Position numbers and translations under genes: made by a program. From Hyphomicrobiales bacterium (lineage in GTDB: Bacteria; Pseudomonadota; Alphaproteobacteria; Rhizobiales; JAKIUO01): a stretch of DNA of 16,892 nucleotides. The notes under the pieces are model-generated. The model was not told the origin of the DNA. It worked only from the letters and a program-made list of their open reading frames with translations, and did no database searches. Position 1 is the first letter of the stretch. Every line of letters begins with the position of its first letter. The stretch lies in the NCBI GenBank assembly GCA_027069645.1, contig JALXEI010000187.1:1-16892 (forward strand), read 5' to 3'. Of the stretch, positions 7,052 through 16,658 are shown one piece after another.

Positions 7052-7162
7052 ATTGCCGTATCTGCAACGGCAATCCGGCAGGGCTTCACGAAATCATACC
7101 GAACCATATTATTGCAACTGTCCTCTCGGGTCACCGAACCGGCTTTTCAGCGGGTTCGGTGA
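7052..7162. repeat. Two hairpins between convergent genes
   Basis: ATTGCCGT (7052-7059) pairs with ACGGCAAT (7067-7074). TCACCGAACC (7131-7140) pairs with GGTTCGGTGA (7153-7162). They lie between the stop codons of the membrane protein (6978) and the phosphomannomutase (7198). Neither is followed by a clear T-tract on either strand, so they are candidate bidirectional 3'-end structures rather than certain terminators. Confidence 0.4.
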
Positions 7163-7197
7163 TGATGATTCCAGGGGCGGCTTATGATGGCGGAAGG

Positions 7198-8709
7198 TCA
7201 AAGTTTCTGATTATATTCGCCGATTTCCTCATAGGTCTGCAAATGGGCGTCGATGTCCTTGAAAATATTGCGCATCATCTCGTCGGATGTCGTGCTTTCA
7301 ACAACAACAACCAGTTGCGGGGTGTTGGAACTCGGGCGGATAAGGCCCCAGGAACCGTCTTCGAGTACCATACGGATACCGTTTACCGTAATCACATCGG
7401 TGATCTTCTGGCCGCCCAGCGTGCCGCCGTTTTCGGCTTCCCTTTTAAAATGCGCGATAATGCGGTCCGCGACCTCATATTTGACCTCATCCGCGCAATG
7501 GGGTGACATGGTGGGGGACTGGTAGCTGGTTTGCAGCTCGTTATAGAGATCGTTGAGGCTCTTTTCGGGGTTGTGATCAAGCAGATCCAGAACGGCAAGG
7601 GCAGAAGTAAGGCCGCAATCATAGCCAAGACCAAGCGGTTTGTTGAAGAAGAAATGGCCCGATTTTTCAAAGCCGACCAGAGCCCCATGCTCATGGGAAT
7701 AGCGCTTGATATAGGAATGACCGGTTTTCCAGTAGTCGGTGGTAGCGCTGTTTTCTTTTAAAACCGGGTCGGTCATGAACAGGCCGGTTGATTTCACATC
7801 GACCACGAATTTTGCGTTTTTGTGGGTTTTGGAGATGTCGCGGGCCAGCATCAGCCCGACCTTGTCGGAGAAGATTTCCTCGCCCCTGTTGTCCACCACA
7901 CCGCAGCGGTCGCCATCGCCATCAAAGCCCAGCGCCAGATCGGCCTTGTGTTCGAGCACCGCGTCGCGCATGGCATGCAGCATTTTCATGTCTTCGGGGT
8001 TGGGATTATGGGCCGGGAAGGTGTAGTCCGGTTCGCAATTCAGTTCGATCACTTCGCAGCCGATGGCCTTTAGAACCTGCGGCGCAAAGACGGAAGCGGT
8101 GCCATTGCCGCAGGCGCAGACCACTTTCAGCTTGCGCTTGAGAGCCGGGCGGCTGGTGAGGTTCTTGATGAATTTGTCGGCCATATCATCAATGACATGA
8201 TATTTGCCCCCGCCCGGGGCTTCGGGCACGCCAGTCAGCACTATCTCTTTGAGCTCGCCCATTTCATCCGGGCCAAAGGTCAGGGGACGGTCCAGCCCCA
8301 TCTTGATGCCTGTCCAGCCATTGTCATTGTGGGAAGCCGTGACCATGGCCACGCCTTCGACCTCAAGCTCGAACTGGGCGAAATAGGCGGTGGGCGACAG
8401 GGCAAGGCCAATGTCGAACACTTCCATACCACCCGCCAGCAGGCCGGAAACCAGCGTATATTTGATGGAAGAGGAATAGGAACGATAATCATGGCCTACG
8501 ACAATGCGCAAGGGCACGCCGCGACGGCGGAACAGTTCGGCCATGCCGACACCGATCTGATGGATGCCCGTCAGATTGATTTCCTCGCCGAAAATCCAGC
8601 GTGCATCATATTCGCGAAAGCCGGTGGGCTTGATGAAGGACAGGCGTTCAAATTCGGCGGTGTTGGGTTTGAGATCGGCGCGGGGTTCGGGGGATTGTCT
8701 GGTTGTCAT
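7198..8709 (-). CDS. Phosphomannomutase/phosphoglucomutase (alpha-D-phosphohexomutase family)
   Basis: Enzymes of this family move phosphate between C6 and C1 of mannose or glucose through a phosphoserine, feeding nucleotide-sugar and envelope polysaccharide synthesis. All four sites are visible in the 503 residues: FREYDARW at 31-38, catalytic S126 in TASHNDNGWTG, the metal loop DGDGDR at 263-268, the sugar-recognition loop GFEKSGH at 346-352 (commonly GE.SGH) and the phosphate-binding RPSSNTPQ at 458-465. GAGG seven bases before the ATG supports the start. It lies 83 bases downstream of two tandem protease genes on the same strand and may share their transcript. Sequence alone does not tell whether mannose or glucose phosphate is preferred. 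Confidence 0.93.
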   Translation of the reverse strand: MTTRQSPEPRADLKPNTAEFERLSFIKPTGFREYDARWIFGEEINLTGIHQIGVGMAELFRRRGVPLRIVVGHDYRSYSSSIKYTLVSGLLAGGMEVFDIGLALSPTAYFAQFELEVEGVAMVTASHNDNGWTGIKMGLDRPLTFGPDEMGELKEIVLTGVPEAPGGGKYHVIDDMADKFIKNLTSRPALKRKLKVVCACGNGTASVFAPQVLKAIGCEVIELNCEPDYTFPAHNPNPEDMKMLHAMRDAVLEHKADLALGFDGDGDRCGVVDNRGEEIFSDKVGLMLARDISKTHKNAKFVVDVKSTGLFMTDPVLKENSATTDYWKTGHSYIKRYSHEHGALVGFEKSGHFFFNKPLGLGYDCGLTSALAVLDLLDHNPEKSLNDLYNELQTSYQSPTMSPHCADEVKYEVADRIIAHFKREAENGGTLGGQKITDVITVNGIRMVLEDGSWGLIRPSSNTPQLVVVVESTTSDEMMRNIFKDIDAHLQTYEEIGEYNQKL

Positions 8710-8792
8710 GACAGGGCCTCATTCGGGAAAAATCCGGCCAAAACGAACAGGCAGTGCCGGAGAAAGGAGTTTTGCAGCCCCCTGATAGACCA

Positions 8793-9347
8793 CTATTGAA
8801 CCAGTATCAACTCCCGTCCGCGCATCTGGAAACTTTCCAGACGGCCAATAAAGCTCATACCCAGCAGGCTGTTGCCGAGCATGCCCCGTCGGGCGACAAA
8901 GGCCCTGACATTTTCGACAACAATATCCCCCACCTCAATTCTGTCGAGGGTGACAGGCGCAACCTGGGAAGTGCCGTTAGCGGTGCGGGCCCGGCCGGTA
9001 AATTCCAGATCATAGGTGAGGTCGAGGCTTTCGGCATCCTCCCACCTCAGAACAACGAAGGTGGCGCCGGTATCGGCCATCAGCCTGACGGGGCGGTCAT
9101 TGATATAGGCCCGCACCTCGAAGTGACCGGCCCTGTTGGCATGCAGTGTAACGCGGCCATTGCCGCTGCTTTCCTGTTGTTGAGAGGAGTCCTGTGTCAC
9201 GCGTGATGGCTGCTGCGAAGACCTGCTTGCGACTTTTCCGGCATAATTCAGAATGTCATCAAGATAGAGAAACCCGGCCAGAGCAATGATGAAGATCGCA
9301 ATCCAGAGAATGATCTCGCCGAGAATATAATTCAGGCTGCCACGCAT
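8793..9347 (-). CDS. Membrane-anchored retropepsin-like aspartic protease (TIGR02281-type), copy 1
   Basis: The protein has 184 residues, with AGGAG six bases before the ATG. One membrane helix (about 10-30) is followed by a Ser/Gln-rich linker (42-62) and a clan AA protease domain. The catalytic motif is ADTGATFVVL with D92. The family's C-terminal block LLGMSFIGRL is at 161-170, and GHFEVRAYINDRPV precedes the catalytic strand. Enzymes of this fold work as dimers because each chain gives one Asp. The topology puts the domain in the periplasm if the short N-terminus stays inside. Substrate unknown. It is a paralog of the gene directly upstream (9509-10213), with a much simpler membrane part. 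Confidence 0.88.
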   Translation of the reverse strand: MRGSLNYILGEIILWIAIFIIALAGFLYLDDILNYAGKVASRSSQQPSRVTQDSSQQQESSGNGRVTLHANRAGHFEVRAYINDRPVRLMADTGATFVVLRWEDAESLDLTYDLEFTGRARTANGTSQVAPVTLDRIEVGDIVVENVRAFVARRGMLGNSLLGMSFIGRLESFQMRGRELILVQ

Positions 9348-9508
9348 GAGGTGCTCCTGCGTTCAGAGGGTTGTGGCAGAAATTTCATGCCGGTTCGGGT
9401 GCGCTTCGGGGCCTGGACCCCGGCTTTTGTATTGAAAGGATTATAGCGGAAACGGGTTTCGATTTTGCTGCTGTTTCTGGCAAAGATGAGGTTAATGACC
9501 GTATTTCG

Positions 9509-10213
9509 CTAGCGGCGCAGGATCAAAACATCATTTTTGACTTCATAAGAGCGCAGCCGGCCAAGGAAACTCATTCCCAGCAGGCTTTGTGACAGGCTGC
9601 CCGGGCTGGCAATATGGGCCTGCACATTGCGGGCGCTGATGTCACCAAGGGAAATGGCCCGCAACCGCACCATCGCCACCATCGCGCGACCATTGGCTGT
9701 GCTGACCGGAATGGAATAGTTGAGTTTCGAGGTGTCTATTCCGGCACGTTCGGCATCCTGCGTGGTCAGCACGACGCTGCTGGCGCCGGTATCAACCAGC
9801 ATTTCAACCGGCGCGCCATTGACCCGGACCCGGGTGACAAAGTGGCCGTTATTGCTCTTGCGTATTTCGACAACGGTTCGGCCGCTGCCGTCGCGGTAAC
9901 TGGAACTGGCAATGCCGGGCATCAGTTCTCCGGCCACCCGTCTTGCCACGGCTTCAAATTCAAAGCGGAAACTGTAGGCGGTGATCAGGGCGAGCAATAT
10001 GGCCAGCCATATGGCAATGTCCTTCAGGGCCTTTTTGCCCTCGCCGCGATAAGACATGAAGGCCCCGCCGCCAATAAAGACCAGCAGAACAAGTCCGGTG
10101 ACAATATTGGCAAAATCCGTCTGTTCCATCCCGGCAATATTGCCGCCATCGGCGCGCAGAACGAGAGCAATAGCGGCAACAACAAGAATGACAAGGCCAA
10201 GCCATGCGGACAT
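9509..10213 (-). CDS. Membrane-anchored retropepsin-like aspartic protease (TIGR02281-type), copy 2
   Basis: The protein has 234 residues. Three hydrophobic segments at about 3-19, 35-54 and 65-82 precede the protease domain (about 110-234). The catalytic motif is LVDTGASSVVL with D141, and LLGMSFLGRL at 211-220 matches the neighbour's C-terminal block almost exactly. GHFVTRVRVNGAPV corresponds to the same strand in the neighbour. The stretch SFRFEFEAVARRVAGEL between helix 3 and the protease is amphipathic and specific to this copy. No convincing Shine-Dalgarno precedes the ATG. The two genes are 161 bases apart and probably arose by tandem duplication, with later change of the membrane part. 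Confidence 0.88.
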   Translation of the reverse strand: MSAWLGLVILVVAAIALVLRADGGNIAGMEQTDFANIVTGLVLLVFIGGGAFMSYRGEGKKALKDIAIWLAILLALITAYSFRFEFEAVARRVAGELMPGIASSSYRDGSGRTVVEIRKSNNGHFVTRVRVNGAPVEMLVDTGASSVVLTTQDAERAGIDTSKLNYSIPVSTANGRAMVAMVRLRAISLGDISARNVQAHIASPGSLSQSLLGMSFLGRLRSYEVKNDVLILRR

Positions 10214-10377
10214 AAGATCTGATCCCGTGGACTTTCTCCCCGGCTCAATTTCAGCCGGACAGTATTTTTATTTTCATCCGTCTGTTAAAAGACGATATGG
10301 ATAACCTGTTTTTCAGTAAATCACAATCGTCGGGCGTAAAATAAGGCCGTGTTTGCCGGGGAAGTGGCGTCAGCTTT

Positions 10378-11994
<1,617 letters not shown>

Positions 11995-12185
11995 GAGCTG
12001 GCGGTCCTGCTTCGCCCTCTTCGTGCTGTCGGCTCTGTACGCAGAGAGAACGGGTAAAAGAGCAACAGTTATTCAATCGGACGCAGTACCTCATTGATCC
12101 GGTTATCCTGGTGTGAAATTACTAATTTCCCGTATACGTTATCATCACGATCTTTCGCAGGCGGCGGGCTGCACAGGAAACAGAC

Positions 12186-12704
12186 ATGACATTTGCCCGA
12201 TGGCTGAAAAATCAGTGGCTGACTTTCTATCCCTGGATCAGGGTTTTTCTGTTGATTGCCGCTCTTGCCTTTGTGCTGAAACGCGGGGAGGGGCCACCGC
12301 GCTATGAAGTGAGCGGCAGGGCGCGTGTGGTGGATGGCGACAGTCTGTTTGTTGACGGGCTGGAAATTCGTCTGCAACACATCGATGCGCCCGAAGGTCG
12401 CCAGACATGTCGCCGCAATGGTCGGGACTGGCGTTGCGGTGAGGAAGCAACACGGCGTTTGCGCCGGTTTGTTGCCGGTCGCCCCCTGTCCTGCAAGGGT
12501 AACGAATATGACCGTTTTGGTCGCCTGCTGGCCATTTGTCGTGTGGCCGGGCAGGAGATCAACAAATGGATGGTTGCCAGCGGCTGGGCGGTGGCCTTTG
12601 GTGGCTATCGGCGCGAGGAAGGTGCCGCCATGCGGGCAAAAAAAGGGATATGGGCCTCCGCATTTCAGCGCCCCCGCCAATGGCGCGCCGAACATCGAAA
12701 ATGA
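12186..12704 (+). CDS. Membrane-anchored thermonuclease (staphylococcal nuclease-like) protein
   Basis: The protein has 172 residues, with AGGAAA five bases before the ATG. One N-terminal membrane helix (about 17-31) is followed by an SNase-like OB-fold domain (about 40-155). Residues matching the active site of staphylococcal nuclease are present: D50 and D52 (VVDGDS), R62, D67 and E70 (IRLQHIDAPE) and R113 (YDRFGRLL). The domain probably lies in the periplasm, where it would cut DNA or RNA in a calcium-dependent way, but this is inferred from the fold. It carries four cysteines (C75, C84, C103, C118) that could form disulfides there. It is divergent from the histidine kinase and convergent with efp. 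Confidence 0.9.
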   Translation: MTFARWLKNQWLTFYPWIRVFLLIAALAFVLKRGEGPPRYEVSGRARVVDGDSLFVDGLEIRLQHIDAPEGRQTCRRNGRDWRCGEEATRRLRRFVAGRPLSCKGNEYDRFGRLLAICRVAGQEINKWMVASGWAVAFGGYRREEGAAMRAKKGIWASAFQRPRQWRAEHRK

Positions 12705-12734
12705 GAAATGCGGGTTATACCCGGCTGTATAGCT

Positions 12735-12909
12735 CCCCGGACAAGCGCAGCGCAGAGCCGGGGCACAGTGCAGCAAGTGATATGCTTTTGTCTTTGTTCA
12801 TTTTCCCAACGCACTCCCGTTTTGGTGCCCCTGGATCCCGGATCAGCGCTGTCGCTTGTCCGGGAAACAAAACGTGAGTCAATCTTTTTTACACTCCGGC
12901 ATTACAGCA
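12735..12909 (+). repeat. Palindromic intergenic element, copy A (uninterrupted)
   Basis: The element opens with CCCCGGACAAGCGCAGCGC and carries the near reverse complement towards its right end (12849-12865), so it is broadly palindromic. It shares 40 identical bases with copy B (12827-12866 and 15254-15293) and a further 18 bases, CAAGTGATATGCTTTTGT (12774-12791 and 15201-15218). The right end reads GTGAGTCAATC, a T-run, then CTCCGGCATTAC. It lies between the convergent ends of the thermonuclease gene and efp and reaches to within a few bases of the efp stop. Short open frames inside it that begin PLDPGSALSL are repeat-derived. Confidence 0.8.
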
Positions 12910-12911
12910 GG

Positions 12912-13475
12912 TTAGTCAGCCCGCCGTAAATAGGTGGTGTCCGAGGTTTGCACGATAATTTTTTCCCCCTGTTTGATAAAGGGGGGCACCATCACCCTGA
13001 CACCGTTTTCAAGGATCGCTGGCTTGTAGGAGCTGGCGGCGGTCTGTCCCTTGACAACGGCCTCGGTCTCGGCCACTTCCAGCGTCACCTGATCGGGAAG
13101 CTCGACACCGATGGGCTTTTCTTCATAGCTTTCCACCTTGACCATCATGCCGTCCTGCAAAAAGGCGGCGCGTTCACCGACAAAGTCCTTTTGCAATTCG
13201 ATCTGTTCATAGGTATCTGTATCCATAAACACCAGCATATCGCCTTCGGCATAGAGATACTGATAGTCTTTCTGGTCAAGCCGGACACGCTCGACGGTTT
13301 CCGTGGCCCGAAAGCGTTCGTTGAGTTTCGAGCCGGTAACGAGATTTTTCAACTCGACCTGGGCGAACGCCCCGCCCTTGCCCGGTTTCACCGCCTGAAT
13401 TTTCACCGCCGACCACAATTCTCCCTTGTGGTGTATGACATTGCCGGGGCGGATTTCATTGCCATTGATTTTCAT
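12912..13475 (-). CDS. efp: Translation elongation factor P
   Basis: EF-P binds between the P and E sites of the ribosome and rescues stalling at consecutive prolines. The 187-residue length and three-domain layout are standard: KOW-like N-terminal domain (about 1-63), then two OB-type domains. The loop that reaches the peptidyl-transferase centre, VKPGKGGAFAQV (29-40), carries K33 at its tip. This is the lysine modified by the EpmA/EpmB route in bacteria that have it; those genes are not in the window. The end of the protein (GEKIIVQTSDTTYLRRAD) matches the conserved EF-P signature region. It is divergent from the FadL-type gene, and a palindromic element follows its stop directly. Confidence 0.97.
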   Translation of the reverse strand: MKINGNEIRPGNVIHHKGELWSAVKIQAVKPGKGGAFAQVELKNLVTGSKLNERFRATETVERVRLDQKDYQYLYAEGDMLVFMDTDTYEQIELQKDFVGERAAFLQDGMMVKVESYEEKPIGVELPDQVTLEVAETEAVVKGQTAASSYKPAILENGVRVMVPPFIKQGEKIIVQTSDTTYLRRAD

Positions 13476-13619
13476 GACGTTCTGGTCCTGTAAATGAAGA
13501 CTTGCCGAAAAAGCATCAGGGATTTGCTAGCGGGTAAAACAGCAAGTTGCAAGAGGGGAACGGGCGGCACAGGGCGAAAGGGTAAAAAAGGCGATGTGCG
13601 AAGACAGAGCCTTTACAGC

Positions 13620-13659
13620 TTTGTGACATCGGGGACACAGTTCTGTCACAAACTTGACA
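13620..13659 (+). promoter_or_regulatory. Candidate operator and -35 box upstream of the FadL-type gene
   Basis: TTTGTGACA (13620-13628) and TGTCACAAA (13644-13652) form a perfect 9-bp inverted repeat with a 15-base spacer. The spacer contains a further ACAG/CTGT pair. A perfect TTGACA box follows at 13654-13659. The matching -10 box is not clear (CCCTGT at a 17-base spacing), so the promoter itself is uncertain. The symmetry suggests a dimeric regulator, identity unknown. Position is about 110 bases before the ATG. Confidence 0.4.
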
Positions 13660-13770
13660 TTTTTCGATCAAATACGCCCTGTCGTCATTGAACTTGTTGA
13701 GGGAGCGAGTCTATTGTAGGGGGCAATTTACAAAATAATCACGATAAAACTCATCGAACGGGAACATGTC

Positions 13771-14976
13771 ATGCGCAAATTTGGTTTCATCGCTTCCGGC
13801 GTACTTCTGGGGGGTAGCCTTCTTGTCGCCACCTCGGCATTTGCCGGCGGGTTTGCCATCAGGGAGCAATCGACAACCGGTCTGGGCAAGGCTTTTGCCG
13901 ACAGTGCGGCCGGTTCCGATCTGTCTTCCATGTTCTGGAACCCGGCGGCTGTGACCACAAAGGACGGGCTGAATTCATCTTCATCAGCGACGCTGATCGT
14001 CCCGGATACGAAGATCACACCGACTGCCGGCAGTGCTACAAGCATGGATGAGCTGGGCTTTGTCGGTGCTTCCTACTATAATTACCAGTTCAGCCCGCAG
14101 CTTTATGTCGGTTTGTCGATCAATGCTCCCTTTGGTCTTGTATCCGATGCCAACAACAATAGCTGGGCCGGGGCGCAGCTTAACCGGCGCTCTGAAATCA
14201 TGACCATTAACGCCGCCCCGACGATTGGTTACAAGATTGCGCCCAATCTGTCCGTTGCAGCCGGATTGCAGATCGAATATATCAGCGCCCGGCTGGAACA
14301 GGCTGTCATTGCGCCGATCGGGCCTTCAGCTGTCATCAAGGGCGATGATACGGCGGTCGGCTTTACGCTCGGGGCGCTTTACAAAAACGAGGAAAGTGGC
14401 ACCAGCATCGGTGTTGGCTTCCGGTCAATGATATCTCACGAGCTTGACGGAACAACCCATATTCCCGGTGTGACACCTCTTACGGCTACCAAAGCTGTAA
14501 TCGATACACCTGAAATTGTCACGGCCAGTATCCGACAGCAGGTCACGGACAGTCTGGCGCTGATGGCCAATGTGGAATGGACCAACTGGAGCCGTCTCAA
14601 ACAGCTTGTTGTATCTCCCGGTTTTGGTGGTGGTGCCGATATTGTCGAGAACTTTAGCTGGAATAACAGCTGGTTTATATCGGGCGGTGCGGAGATGCAA
14701 CTGACCGACCAGCTGACGGTCCGCACAGGGCTTGGATATGAGCAGACTCCCGTACCCACCTTGACGCGTGGTGCACGACTGCCTGACTCGGACCGGATCT
14801 GGCTAAGCCTTGGCGGCAGCTATAAATGGAGCGACAGCACGACATTGGATTTCGGTTACACCCATCTTTTCTTCGAAGATGCAAACATATCTCCGCTTAA
14901 TCCGCTGATACCGAATGCGGATATTGACAACAGTATTGATATTGTCTCAGTGGGTCTCAGAATGAAATGGCAATAA
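13771..14976 (+). CDS. OMPP1/FadL/TodX-type outer membrane transport protein
   Basis: Members of this family form 14-stranded barrels that carry long-chain fatty acids or other hydrophobic compounds through the outer membrane. The 401 residues begin with a clear signal peptide cut after SAFA (residue 25). The mature protein starts GGFAIREQSTTGLGKAFADSA, which resembles the FadL N-terminal hatch, and WNPAAVT at 56-62 is the conserved NPA region. Alternating hydrophobic strands with Trp/Tyr girdles run to the end, which closes with VGLRMKWQ; the usual terminal aromatic is one position from the end. GGGA eight bases before the ATG serves as the ribosome site. Substrate cannot be told; fatty acids are the default guess. 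Confidence 0.9.
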   Translation: MRKFGFIASGVLLGGSLLVATSAFAGGFAIREQSTTGLGKAFADSAAGSDLSSMFWNPAAVTTKDGLNSSSSATLIVPDTKITPTAGSATSMDELGFVGASYYNYQFSPQLYVGLSINAPFGLVSDANNNSWAGAQLNRRSEIMTINAAPTIGYKIAPNLSVAAGLQIEYISARLEQAVIAPIGPSAVIKGDDTAVGFTLGALYKNEESGTSIGVGFRSMISHELDGTTHIPGVTPLTATKAVIDTPEIVTASIRQQVTDSLALMANVEWTNWSRLKQLVVSPGFGGGADIVENFSWNNSWFISGGAEMQLTDQLTVRTGLGYEQTPVPTLTRGARLPDSDRIWLSLGGSYKWSDSTTLDFGYTHLFFEDANISPLNPLIPNADIDNSIDIVSVGLRMKWQ

Positions 14977-15048
14977 GTGGGAAAGTGGATGTGTTGACCC
15001 GTTTCAAGTAACAAGTAATAAACAGGTCGATATTTCTTTCTCACGCAC

Positions 15049-15085
15049 AGCCGGTCCTTCGGGGGGAGGACCGGCTATCGCTTTT
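15049..15085 (+). terminator. Rho-independent terminator of the FadL-type gene
   Basis: AGCCGGTCCT (15049-15058) pairs perfectly with AGGACCGGCT (15067-15076) across an eight-base loop. A short TTTT tract follows at 15082-15085. It lies 73 bases after the stop codon on the same strand. The T-tract is weak but the 10-bp GC-rich stem is strong. Confidence 0.65.
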
Positions 15086-15171
15086 GCGGGTTGGAAAACA
15101 GGCGCGGTTGTTGCGGTTCGCAGAAAGACTGATCTCTGTATTTTTTGTTCAGGTTAGCAGGCCACTCCGCT

Positions 15172-15600
15172 CCCCGGCCTTGAGCCGGGGCCCAGGGCCA
15201 CAAGTGATATGCTTTTGTTTTGCTTCATTTTCTTAATCCGTTCTGCGCTTGCCGCCCCTGGATCCCGGATCAGCGCTGTCGCTTGTCCGGGAAGCGAAAC
15301 GTGAGTTAACCCAAATAACGGATAAGGATTTTCAAAAAAAGCCAGTCAACAAACAAAGATTTTCGGTTGTATTTCAGTGTCATCCCCGCGCAGGCGGGGA
15401 TCCATACGCCGCAGCTTTGCGGGGTACGGCACGATAATCAGGTCATTGGAACCTGTTGGCATATCCGCAAACCGGCAGTTTCGTGGTTATGGATCCCCGC
15501 CTGCGCGGGGATGGCATTTTTTTGCCTGAAATCAGTAAGATACAATATCGCTTATCCATAATCGGGGTTGAGTTAACCATTTTGCATTCCGGTATCATAC
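15172..15600 (+). repeat. Palindromic intergenic element, copy B, apparently interrupted by an insertion
   Basis: The left part (15172-15311) is homologous to copy A, including 40- and 18-base identical blocks and a CCCCGG/CCGGGG hairpin (15172-15190). After TGAGTTAACC at 15302-15311 the similarity stops. It resumes at a second TGAGTTAACC (15569-15578), followed by ATTTTGCATTCCGGTATCAT, which corresponds to the right ends of copies A and C. The element lies between the convergent FadL-type and fructosamine kinase-type genes. Confidence 0.75.
15302..15578. mobile_element. Putative MITE-like insertion with target duplication inside copy B
   Basis: The direct repeat TGAGTTAACC flanks about 257 bases. 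Inside, 15381-15406 and 15488-15513 form a perfect 26-bp inverted repeat, each arm being itself a hairpin (CCCCGC, four bases, GCGGGG). The insert ends are imperfect inverted repeats sharing ACCC and GGATAAG (left 15309-15326, right 15551-15571 on the other strand). No transposase is encoded, so any movement would need help in trans. The CCCCGCGCAGGCGGGGATCC motif is a common proteobacterial interspersed repeat, seen as spurious peptides such as VIPAQAGI. The rest of the 14977-15691 gap holds a terminator and no gene. Confidence 0.55.
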
Positions 15601-15691
15601 CAAAACACAAAAAGGTTGCCTCTTGTGTCCTGATTCTGTTCGTTAATCTCTCTGCTCTCGCTCTCCTGGAAATGCAGGCTGTATTTTCTCT

Positions 15692-16552
15692 TCAAAAACC
15701 GAATTCGCGCAAGGTGCGATCTATGGGGGACAGATAGCTGTTGCCAAACAGACGGACATGAACGAGCGTCGGATAAAGATTGTAGATTTTCAGGCGGTGT
15801 TCAAAGAAACCCGGCTCAAGGGGGGCCAGAGTCTGATAGGCATCAAAGAAGCTTTGTCCGAAGGTACTGAACATGGTTGTGAAGGCCAGTTCGATTTCCG
15901 GGTGTCCGCAATAGAGCGCCGGATCAATGAAGCCGCTGATACGGTTGTTGCGGGCAATGATATTGCCGCCCCATAAATCCCCGTGCAAAAGGGAAGGGTG
16001 GGCCGGTTCGATCAGGTGGTTTTCAAGGTCATCTGCCAGATTTTGCAACCGCCCCAGCAGTTTTTCGGGAAGGCGGTTTTCTTTTGCGGCTTCATGCGCC
16101 ATATACAGCAAGCGATGCTGGCGGAAAAAAGCGACCCAGCTGTCGTTTTGTGTGTTGGGCTGATGCAGGGGGCCGATCAGCGTATCCCGTGAATAGCCAA
16201 ATTGCGCGAACGGACGATTATGCAGATCGACCAGCAGTTCCGCGGCGTGCTGCTGCACCTTTGAATTGATAGCGCCTCCGGACGGCAACCATTCCATGAT
16301 CAGCAGCCCGTCGCCGCTATAGTAGACTTCGGGAACCGGGAGGTTGGATTGTGCGCCAAGTTCGCGCAACATCCAGGCTTCAAGGCCGAGATGATTGTCA
16401 TGGGCCTGACGTGAAGCCTTGACGGCAGCGCGGCGACCATCTGCCAGTTCAACCCGCAGCCCGGTCAGACCGAAGCCGACAGGAAGGGTAGAGTGATTTG
16501 TGACATCACTGCCCACGGCCGCTTCAATGCGTAATATGAGTTTTCTGTTCAT
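15692..16552 (-). CDS. Fructosamine kinase family protein
   Basis: The family phosphorylates sugar amines on glycated proteins or small molecules, so that the sugar falls off (deglycation), and has the aminoglycoside/choline kinase fold. The 286 residues start at the Met at 16552, the family's usual length. The frame stays open up to 16678, but that extension would overlap the predicted sRNA terminator and looks unlike protein. HGDLWGGN at 190-197 is the catalytic loop with D192, and FIDPALYCGHPEIELAF at 208-224 holds the metal-binding D210. The nucleotide-binding region includes AVKAS (43-47) and the hinge LIMEWLP (84-90). No obvious Shine-Dalgarno precedes the ATG. The substrate is not predictable. 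Confidence 0.88.
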   Translation of the reverse strand: MNRKLILRIEAAVGSDVTNHSTLPVGFGLTGLRVELADGRRAAVKASRQAHDNHLGLEAWMLRELGAQSNLPVPEVYYSGDGLLIMEWLPSGGAINSKVQQHAAELLVDLHNRPFAQFGYSRDTLIGPLHQPNTQNDSWVAFFRQHRLLYMAHEAAKENRLPEKLLGRLQNLADDLENHLIEPAHPSLLHGDLWGGNIIARNNRISGFIDPALYCGHPEIELAFTTMFSTFGQSFFDAYQTLAPLEPGFFEHRLKIYNLYPTLVHVRLFGNSYLSPIDRTLREFGF

Positions 16553-16658
16553 AACATTGTGCGCGTCAGTTCGCCCTTTTCCCTTACCGCTATTATCCTT
16601 AACATTTCGGATTGCCGGAGTCCTGGAAAAAGCCGACGGGACGGGCAGGAAGGAGCAC

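Noticed and set aside
9408..9423. CGGGG/CCCCG hairpin followed by TTTT between the two protease genes
   Set aside because: The T's follow on the plus strand, whereas both genes run on the minus strand, and the stem is only five bases.
10240..10258. CCGGCT/AGCCGG hairpin followed by a T-rich stretch on the plus strand
   Set aside because: No plus-strand gene lies upstream, and on the minus strand there is no T-tract, so a terminator call is not supported.
12069..12776. A 235-codon open frame on the minus strand across the thermonuclease gene
   Set aside because: It covers a gene with intact SNase motifs, is rich in Pro, Cys and His, and its start lies inside repeat A. Treated as a shadow.
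15381..15513. Possible CRISPR-like array from the two 26-bp repeats
   Set aside because: There are only two units, in inverted orientation, with an 81-base interval and no cas genes; an inverted repeat element is the better reading.
15249..15561. Small open frames starting PLDPGSALSL or containing VIPAQAGI and WIPACAGM
   Set aside because: These peptides are translations of intergenic repeats and recur in repeat A; they are typical false gene calls.
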